Part shown: positions 56,971-64,000 of the stretch, one piece after another
Layout of the letters: each line of letters starts with the position of its first letter
Numbering within the stretch: position 1 is the stretch's first letter
Source of the DNA: Amyloporia xantha
Taxonomy: Eukaryota; Basidiomycota; Agaricomycetes; Polyporales; Adustoporiaceae
Direction: 5' to 3'
Assembly (NCBI GenBank): GCA_036971615.1
Contig: JAYKKR010000041.1
Span: 1-64,000, forward strand
Length of the DNA stretch: 64,000 nt
The notes under the pieces: generated by a model
What the model was told of the DNA's origin: nothing
The model's input: only the letters and a program-made list of their open reading frames with translations
Database searches by the model: none
Made by a program: the position numbers and the translations under genes

Positions 56971-59576
56971 ATGTCCAATCCGGTCAGGGTCAAGTCTGGC
57001 CTCGAGGAATATGAGAGAGAAGACAATGGCCGACCTACATTCTTTCTGACGACTCGAGAAATGAAGTTGCTCAGTATCACTGGAGTATGTATCCGTTTCA
57101 TTTTTCCTGCGTTCGCCGTAAGCTCACACCGTACAGGTCGGGTTCTTCTTGGATGGTAGGCTGGCTATAATCATGCGCACACAGAAAATACTGACAGTGA
57201 GCGGTTGGCAGCTTACGATCTATTTATCATCAATGTATGTTCCTTGCTCACCTCGTTTATCTCGCCGCTCATGCTTCCACAATGCAGCCTGTTGCAACAA
57301 TGTTGCAGTACCGGCTCTATGGCGGTGGATCCCTCCCAGCCGGATTAGAAGGTTTCCTGAAAGCGAGTGCAAATATCGGGAGTGTCATTGGCCAATTTGC
57401 CTTCGGTATGTTTTTGACCGCTTGTTGAACCACAGTACCCTGCTTCGAATGGTCGTGTGCCTCCCTTAGGCACGATCAAACAGTGATCTGCATATATCCC
57501 TTTCGTCCACCGAGCATCTTCTTTGTGTTGTTTTGCTAGTCTTGTGGTGAGGATGATGCTGACCGTTTATTGCATAGGTTTTTCCGCCGATTATTTTGGA
57601 CGAAAGGCTGTCTGTATGTGAAGTACTACTTCTCTGTCTGCATATATATTCAAACAGCGCCACGGCTCCCAGATGGAAAGGAACTCATGCTCATTATCTT
57701 TGCTACTATCATGTGCATTTCGGATCCTACAGGTGTGTCTATCCTGCATGCTCTCACTCGCATGACTGACATCTCTCAGGCGATCTATCTGCTTCGGGCT
57801 CGCTCCTTTGGCTTTCTATCTTCCGAATTATCCTCGGGATTGGAATCGGTGGTGACTATCCGATGTCTGCCTCTGTCACAACTGATCGTGCGAACCTTCG
57901 TCGACGGGGAACCCTCCTAGCGTATATATTCGCTAATCAGGGCTGGGGTTCGCTGATCGGCAGTCTCATGGTCATCATCGTACTTGCCTGCTACAAAAAC
58001 GTTATGGATGTTAAGGGGGAGACAAGTAAAGTAGACGGAGGTGCGTGCCGCGGCGATATGATTTCGTCGCACGACTGACATGAATCCCATACCCCTGACC
58101 ACCAGTATGGCGCATCCTTGTCGGCCTTTCACTCGTCCCCGCTTTCGCTACTCTGTACCAACGTCTGACACTCCCCGAGTCGGTACGCTATCAAGCCACC
58201 CGGAAAGGTGTCGACCTCGAAGCGGAGTCCATCGACGAACTGAAGAAGAAAGCGGACGCCGATCCCGGAGTTTCTGAGACCGTACGCCCTGCGGACGAGT
58301 CAGTATCAAGGTCGCCCTCAACAACAGTATCACAGCCGTCCACGCCCACCGAGGAGCCGAAGCTTCAAAACAATCACGGTCACTTCAAGGGTAAATTTTC
58401 AAACCGCATGCGTGCTTAGCAAGGCACAATATTGATTCTTATGAAAGATACCTTCCATTACTTCTCTGAGTGGCGTCATTTCAAGATTCTCCTTGCTACA
58501 TGCGTCTGCTGGTTCTTACTCGATATCGCGTAAGTCCGCAATCAGATATCTCAGATGTTCACGCATTCTCACCCATTGCGACTTCGTAGTTTCTATGGCA
58601 TTAACTTGAATCAAAATGTCGTCTTGGAGCAAATTGGGTTTGCGGGCAAGTCCGGTTCGCCTTGGGAGCGTTTGTTCAAGATCGGCCTTGGTAATTTGAT
58701 TGTCACTGGTCTCGGATTCCTACCGGGTAAACTTAGTCTACTAGCGTCATCTGTTTGTACTTATCAGCAGTCGCACAGGTTACTACGCAACTATCCTCCT
58801 AATCGAGCGACTCGGTCGGAAATGGATTCAAATCCAAGGATTCCTTATGGCAGCTCTTTTTCGTATGTATCATTCTTTTTCTCTGTCTTGTTTCCTTTTC
58901 ACCTTCTCCTACAGTGGGAATTCTGGCCGGAATGTTCAATACGCTGAGCACTGTCGCGTTCATCGTGAACTTCGCTCTCCTGCAGGTGCGTAACATCTTT
59001 GCTGTTGCCGGAAGTTGGGCTAATGTCGGTACACGATTGGTTTTAGTTCTTCTTCAACTTTGGAGCCAATGCGTACGTATCTGACATTCGTCGTACTTAG
59101 TCTTGTTGACTAACCGGCGGACGTGTTGCCCAGAACTACATATGTAAGTCTGCTACCTAGTCATTATGAAATGCTGGACCGATGTTCATGGTCATACCTT
59201 TTCTGCAGGTTTATCCAGCGGAAGTCTTCCCGACTAGGTACCGTGCGACAGCGCACGGTATGTCAGCTGCGTGCGGCAAGGCTGGCGCGATTATTTCCGC
59301 TCTGGTATTCAACAGTCTTAGTGAGTCAATTGGCACACCGGCCGTGTTATGGAGTAAGTGTTCTTGTTATTATCAATAGGCGTTTCCTGACCTTGTATGC
59401 TAGTCTTCTTTGGTTGCTGTCTCGTTGGCGCAGGTTCGTCTTCCCTCTCACAGCACTTCTTGACTTGGCTAACATCTGTCCGACCTTCAGCGTTCAGTCT
59501 ACTACTCCCTGAAGTACGTGGGCGTGACCCAGACATCGTCCTCGCTGAGGAGCAACGCCAGGCGCGACAAAACTGA
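56971..59576 (+). CDS. Pho84-type phosphate:H+ symporter (MFS)
   Basis: Predicted plasma-membrane inorganic phosphate importer of the major facilitator superfamily, PHS group. It starts at ATG 56971 ([18 protein letters not shown]), with about a dozen short introns. Landmarks in order: [13 protein letters not shown] in TM1, [28 protein letters not shown] (the loop 2-3 MFS signature), [24 protein letters not shown] (the PHS-type GGDYP motif), [19 protein letters not shown] before a Ser/Pro-rich central loop, [44 protein letters not shown], and an acidic tail ending RQARQN at TGA 59574-59576. All core motifs are present and frames are intact across introns. In fungi such genes respond to phosphate starvation; no regulatory site was read here. 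Confidence 0.85.
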
Positions 59577-59838
59577 GGCACCGGAGTTGCGTGGATAACA
59601 GTTGAACGATCGCTCGTTCTTACCTCGCTATTTGTATCGATACCTGATGAACACTGATGCAGTGCTATAATTTAAATTGATGAATGATTATTGTACCTAT
59701 ATTTCAATCTAACAATAGACTACTGGATTTGACGTCTGCAAAGGTAGCAACAAGTCACGGATCCATACAGATGGTAAGAAAACCTGAATTGCAGCTAATC
59801 CCGATGATTTCAACGAATCACGGCCACCGTTTTGCAAC

Positions 59839-61494
59839 TCAACCCCGTTGCACGATCTCCCAGCCATGATAGGTCCTCCATAGAACATCTTGCACGAACG
59901 CGCTGAACGTGCTTTGCTCAGTGCCCACGACCTGCCAAGCTCTCGCCGCAATCATAGCATCCAGAAATGGTACCAGGAACTGTTTGAGCCTCACTCCGTC
60001 GTGATCGCTTTCCATCCCGTCCAGCAACGAGATATCTTCAGAGAAGTCTGCGAGGAAGAATGTGCACGGGAAGGTTTGAATAAAGCGGGACAAGAGCGGG
60101 TCTGTGCGCGGATCCATAACGTCCGTAGAAATGAAAAGAGGGGTATTGAGTATTTGCAGATGTGAGGAGTCGTAAAGCTGACGAGGACAGGAGAGCGTAG
60201 AAACAGACGGACTTGCGAGCGGAGGCAAATCCGGGTGTGCAACGCGAAGCGCGGGAATATCCAGAGGAATAAGTGGCGGTGCCAATGGAGAGTCCTCGAG
60301 ATCGAATCCGTTATAGAAGAGAGTCCGCTCTAGTGACAGTGCATCGTCGACGCTGAAGCCGAGTGTGGAGTGGACGAGTTTCCACCATGTGAGCCTCCTA
60401 TTTTCGTGAGCATTCTCCAGGAAGAGACCGTCGCCGAGTCGTAGATGAGCCCCTAGATATTGTCCACCAAGCGCATCCCGTATCCTATCTGCGATGCTGA
60501 CCAAAGCGGGGTTCGTGAAGGCCATGGACTGACGAATATGCCTGCGCAGTCTATAATTTTCTCGGTCACGAAGGTGCAGGCGAGAAGACCCGAATAAAGT
60601 TCCAAGGATAAGCAGACGCTCAGGGCGAGATTGAAGGGAAGATATCTGTATGGCTTCAAGGTATTTACGTGAAAGGGGATTGACGCTCGGCACGAAGTCC
60701 AGAAAGCTATATTGATTCCGACTTGTGTCTCTGAGAGTGTAGATATCACGACTGTGGATAAGCAGGCCACTCTCCAGCCAAGCGTCGGTCAAGTTCCAGC
60801 AAGGTAAGAGCCTCTGTTCTGTCTTGACCTCAGTAAGGTTAACGAGCCAATCCCAGGGCACGAAAGTGTAGTCAGAATATCCGTCACATTCTGGAGCTGT
60901 ATCTGCACGAGACCAGAGGGTCTTGCAATGTTCCAGTCCAATCTTGCTTGAATTGTTGATTGCATCGCGCAGCTCGTCGAACGGGAGGTAATAAAATGGC
61001 TTATTACCAAGGCGTACAGGAGGAACAAGCAAAGTACGATTGAGTAGACGTGACAGCACGAGAGCATTTTCGAAAGCAATACGTTGGTTATGAAAGCCAC
61101 TATGCGGTAGATAAGCCAGAAACTTCTCCCCAGGATCCAACAGCGGCACATAGGAAGTGAGATCTAAGTCCGAGTCAAATCGCACGACTTGCGGCCGCGA
61201 AGTATCGTCAGAGTCGCCTTTCTGGGAATGTATAGCCCGGGTCTCCCACCTCGTCGTGAACAGGTAGTAAGCAGCACCGAAGCAGGAGATGGTTGCCGAG
61301 ATCAGGAAGACCACTAAGATCGCTAACTGCTTGTCGCGACTGGACACGCTGGTATGATGCGTGCGAGACCCATGTCCAGATCGTAACTTGGAATGCGAAC
61401 GAGCGGGAGGTGCGCGTAACCGATATGCGCCTTTTTCGACAGACACCGATGGAGATGCATCTGCCATGCGAGAGTTGACACTATAAAGAGGCAT
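59839..61494 (-). CDS. O-fucosyltransferase-like type II membrane protein
   Basis: Predicted Golgi/ER glycosyltransferase related to the GDP-fucose O-fucosyltransferase fold. A single exon from ATG 61494 (MPLYSVNSRMADASPSV), 551 residues. A short basic cytoplasmic tail precedes one membrane segment at about residues 57-79 (LAILVVFLISATISCFGAAYYL), giving a type II anchor. The luminal part has SGFHNQRIAFENALVLSRLLNRTLLVPP at about 132-159, the diagnostic N-terminal nucleotide-sugar-binding stretch, and GAHLRLGDG further on (the H-x-R-x-GD arginine motif). The C-terminus (PLFISTDVMDPRTDPLL... FVQDVLWRTYHGWE) fits the donor-binding half. The acceptor in fungi is not established. Confidence 0.8.
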   Translation of the reverse strand: MPLYSVNSRMADASPSVSVEKGAYRLRAPPARSHSKLRSGHGSRTHHTSVSSRDKQLAILVVFLISATISCFGAAYYLFTTRWETRAIHSQKGDSDDTSRPQVVRFDSDLDLTSYVPLLDPGEKFLAYLPHSGFHNQRIAFENALVLSRLLNRTLLVPPVRLGNKPFYYLPFDELRDAINNSSKIGLEHCKTLWSRADTAPECDGYSDYTFVPWDWLVNLTEVKTEQRLLPCWNLTDAWLESGLLIHSRDIYTLRDTSRNQYSFLDFVPSVNPLSRKYLEAIQISSLQSRPERLLILGTLFGSSRLHLRDRENYRLRRHIRQSMAFTNPALVSIADRIRDALGGQYLGAHLRLGDGLFLENAHENRRLTWWKLVHSTLGFSVDDALSLERTLFYNGFDLEDSPLAPPLIPLDIPALRVAHPDLPPLASPSVSTLSCPRQLYDSSHLQILNTPLFISTDVMDPRTDPLLSRFIQTFPCTFFLADFSEDISLLDGMESDHDGVRLKQFLVPFLDAMIAARAWQVVGTEQSTFSAFVQDVLWRTYHGWEIVQRG

Positions 61495-62187
61495 GGCGTC
61501 CGCTCGTCGATGACTATGAGAGAACCATCAGCTGGTGCCAACTGGACTTATTGTCAGTAAAAGGAACATACCGTAACAAGCGGGATCGAGCACCCTTTCA
61601 GATCAATATAGTGCTGGAGTTGCGATTTGTTCTCGGTCAGCCACTTGAGTAGTAGCAGTACACGTTGCGCTCTACGGTAGAATGTTACGATTATTCACGA
61701 CCGTCAGCCGCCGTAAGTAAGGATGTTGAGAGTGAAGCTCTATAGAGCTCGTTCAATGTTCTGGACGAGGTCGCTGATCACGAGAATTGACTATGGGCGC
61801 CTGTACGTAAAGACGGACTAGGGCACACAGCCAGTTCTGATACCGCTCAACTCTCAAGACAGGCGTTGTTCTTCCCGCTAATCCAAATTATAACAGCTCA
61901 TAAATGACCACGTTCGTTACTTACATGCGAAGAGATGAGGACGGTGAGAAACAAGTTCGTATCTTAAACGCGTTGAGAGGGCAAGAGAACGGGACAACAC
62001 CAGCTGTAACGGACGATGAGAAAGGTCGTAGACCGATGTAATACGAGGAAAGATGAGATGTACGACAGTCATTGCAGAAGATAGTAGTCATGAGGGGCAG
62101 GGGTATTAATGATGAATGACAGCACGCGCGGCGAACTCGAAGTAGTCACCAGCCCTAAGCGCGTAAGTGAAATAGCTGCGTCCCGGA
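61495..62187. other. Intergenic region between the O-fucosyltransferase-like gene and rho1
   Basis: About 0.7 kb. It should contain the promoter of the left gene and the 3' end of rho1. Nothing else was recognised. Confidence 0.5.
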
Positions 62188-63202
62188 TTACAGAACAACG
62201 CAGTGATGCTTCTTGCTGCCCTTGGGCCGGCTGAGGAGAGCAGCACGGGTAGCGTACTGGAAGACCTCGCGGACACCCTCGCCAGACTTGGCTGAACATT
62301 CCAGGTAGTGCTTAGCACCGATCTTCTGCTGCACTGCCATACCCTAGATAATCCGAAAGTATCAGTCACCACATCTCGAATAGAACCACAAAGTGGTCGG
62401 TCCAGCGCAACTGCTGCGCAGAGCACGTGCATGGCGGAGCCCCAACGCAACCCGATGAGGGCGAGACGCCCGCGCAGCGATTATGCCAGACCATGCGCGA
62501 CATACCTCTTCAGGGGTAACAGGCCGTTGGTTCGTCTTCCTCAGCTCCTCAATCACTCTTGGGTCGCGTCTAAGATCCTTCTTGCAACCGACCAGGATGA
62601 TGGGCAGACCAGCGCAAAAGTGCATGACCTCGGAAATCCACTGTCAACGTGGCGTGATGTGAGGATGAAGGCGAATACAAATCACGGAGATAATGGCGGA
62701 CACGTCAGTGTATGCTAAGACGATGCATGGAAATGCATACCTTCTCCTGAACGTTGTCCAAAGAGTCAGGTGAATCGACCGCGAAACAGATGAGAATGAC
62801 GTGGGAGTCGGGATAACTGAGTGGCCTCAGACGGTCATAGTCTTCCTGGCCAGCGGTATCCCACAACGCCAGCTCAACATGCTTCCCATCGACCTCCACG
62901 TCGGCAACATAGTTCTCGAATACCGTAGGAACATAGACCTGTTAGGCGCATTAGCGCCGTTGTAAGCACACGAGCGACAGGCATGTTCGCCTAGGAGGAA
63001 AGGGAGGAGAGGTCAAATAAGTATGAAACCCACCTCTGGGAACGTTCCTTTCGAGAAGACAATCAGTAAACAAGTCTGTGAAGACCAGTTGGGTAAGTCA
63101 GCACAGGGGTGGTACGACAAGCGACGCGCGACCGAAAATGACACGAACCTTTCCGCAAGCACCATCACCGACAATGACCAACTTCCTACGAATTTCGGAC
63201 AT
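62188..63202 (-). CDS. rho1: Rho1-type small GTPase
   Basis: Ras-superfamily switch of the Rho1/RhoA type; in fungi it activates beta-glucan synthase and the cell-wall integrity kinase cascade at the plasma membrane. It starts at ATG 63202 ([19 protein letters not shown]-loop at residues 12-18), split by introns at codon 18, after KGTFPE, after NVQEK, and after PVTPEE. Switch I is [18 protein letters not shown] and switch [19 protein letters not shown]. The G4 motif appears as GCKKDL and G5 as ECSAKSGEG. It ends KKHHCVVL, a CaaX box with final Leu that suggests geranylgeranylation, preceded by a short basic patch. All motifs are intact. Confidence 0.92.
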
Positions 63203-63503
63203 AATGAAAAGGGTGGATGGAGTGAAGAAAGAAAAACAGAGACTGTTGTGGTGGACGACGAAGTCGGCGGTTGTGGAAGCTGGAGCAGCGAGGAGACGTC
63301 GCCTGGCAATGATAGCAAGCGGGCTTTCCAGCGGTCTTTCAAGTTTCAAATCCAACCGCACTGCCAAACACTGCACAAACACAGCAATCGTCTGTGCGTG
63401 CGAACCACCTCCTATTTACGTCCGGTCTCCGTACATAGCCCAGCACCGCTCGTTCTCCATGGTAAATAATTACTTGCACAGCTTGCAGACTAAGCGCATA
63501 GCT
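63203..63503. other. Promoter side of rho1
   Basis: About 300 bp between the rho1 start and the stop of the upstream gene on the same strand. No other feature was seen. Confidence 0.5.
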
Positions 63504-64000
63504 TCAACTTAGAGCACATCGCCCAACACAAATATACTCCCCCTCGGGGCCCCAGCTCCCCATCTCGCAGATCTGAATCTCATCCACGTCCCATTCGCCC
63601 AAACTCACTCTGACAGGTCCCCTCACGGGTATCGTGTTTTGCCCATCGGCTGCCGCGCTAAGTGGCTGGCCGGCCGCATCCACGCTGACGGCCTGCAGCG
63701 CCCTCGAATTAAGAATAGATCGGAACGAAAACGCCTGGCGGCCTTTACCCCTGGGCTTCCGGTAGATCGTGTTCAACACTGTGCAATGCAACTGAACAAC
63801 AGGTCAATGGATGATGCAGCGTGCTCATGTTTCACGCACTTACTTTCAGCGGGCGGCCTTCATCCACAATGAGACCGGCCTTTGTAAATGCTGCGTGCAC
63901 AAATTCTATACAGGCCCGGTCAAGGGCGCTGTTTTCGACATGATAGACTATTGTTTTACCTGCAACCGTCTTCAATCGTTTCGTGCCGTCCTGTTCCGGT
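63504..64000 (-). CDS. ASCC1/AKAP7-like phosphoesterase, C-terminal part (cut by window edge)
   Basis: The 2H-phosphoesterase group cleaves or binds RNA 2',3'-type ends; ASCC1 in animals belongs to the ASCC complex. The visible part is an exon reaching the right edge (ENSALDRACIEFVHAAFTKAGLIVDEGRPLK), a GTAAGT intron, then a last exon from about 63791 with LHCTVLNTIYRKPRG (H-x-T motif followed by LNT), FSFRSIL, WDVDEIQICEMGSWGPEGEY and a stop at 63504-63506. The pairing of LHxTxLNT with a late hydrophobic strand is the family pattern for the second H-x-T half; the first H-x-T lies off the window. Whether it is ASCC1 or AKAP7-like cannot be decided. Confidence 0.65.

Overview
The window reads as nuclear DNA of an agaricomycete (mushroom-forming basidiomycete) fungus. 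Genes are dense on both strands, introns are mostly 45-80 nt with GT..AG ends, and the right-hand third encodes ordinary fungal proteins: a Rho1 GTPase, a Pho84-type phosphate transporter, an O-fucosyltransferase-like Golgi protein, NmrA-type Rossmann proteins and an F-box protein. All readings are by eye; exon edges come from splice signals, frame and comparison between copies inside the window.

Positions 1 to about 48,650 hold an unusual repeated gene cluster, nearly all on the minus strand. Three families recur; the names are mine. Family P (P1 1820-7631, P2 12646-20702, P3 21498-25508, P4 42209-48107) encodes multi-exon proteins of roughly 1000-1800 residues with an acidic/basic low-complexity N-terminus followed by a ParB/sulfiredoxin-like segment with a GGxHRxxA signature. 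Family Q (Q1 off the left edge to 994, Q2 10375-12191, Q3 34134-41350) encodes a second large protein of unknown function, usually just downstream of a P gene. Family S (seven genes at 8.0-9.4 kb and 26.1-31.1 kb) encodes proteins of about 100-130 residues with a shared tryptophan-rich motif.

The long introns and spacers of the cluster carry three unrelated families of short palindromes, split by neighbourhood: H1 (half-site GGAATATCGTCC) in P1 and at 8.7-10.3 kb; H2 (GCGGCATT...AATGCCGC) in P2, P3, Q2 and the S-gene region; H3 (CGCGCTTCCGTTCG... paired with GCGCATCCG-type ends) in and around P4 and Q3. A ParB-like gene family beside palindrome arrays that differ between copies is the most interesting pattern here and may be a self-contained genetic system.

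Two copies of a terminal-inverted-repeat element (TIR CATCAGGAAAAAC, 2-bp target duplication) interrupt exons of P2 (14406-17600) and Q3 (36289-37943). Removing each with one duplicated dinucleotide restores the reading frame. The larger copy carries what looks like a captured rhodanese-domain gene fragment grown into a GC-rich minisatellite. Several P and Q genes have one-base frame breaks, most of them in C runs, pointing to consensus errors or recent decay.

From about 48.8 kb to the end lies a conventional block: F-box protein, NmrA-like reductase, epimerase-like protein, phosphate transporter, O-fucosyltransferase-like protein, Rho1, and the 3' part of an ASCC1/AKAP7-like phosphoesterase cut by the right edge. 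Hairpins of the three families were not seen in that block.
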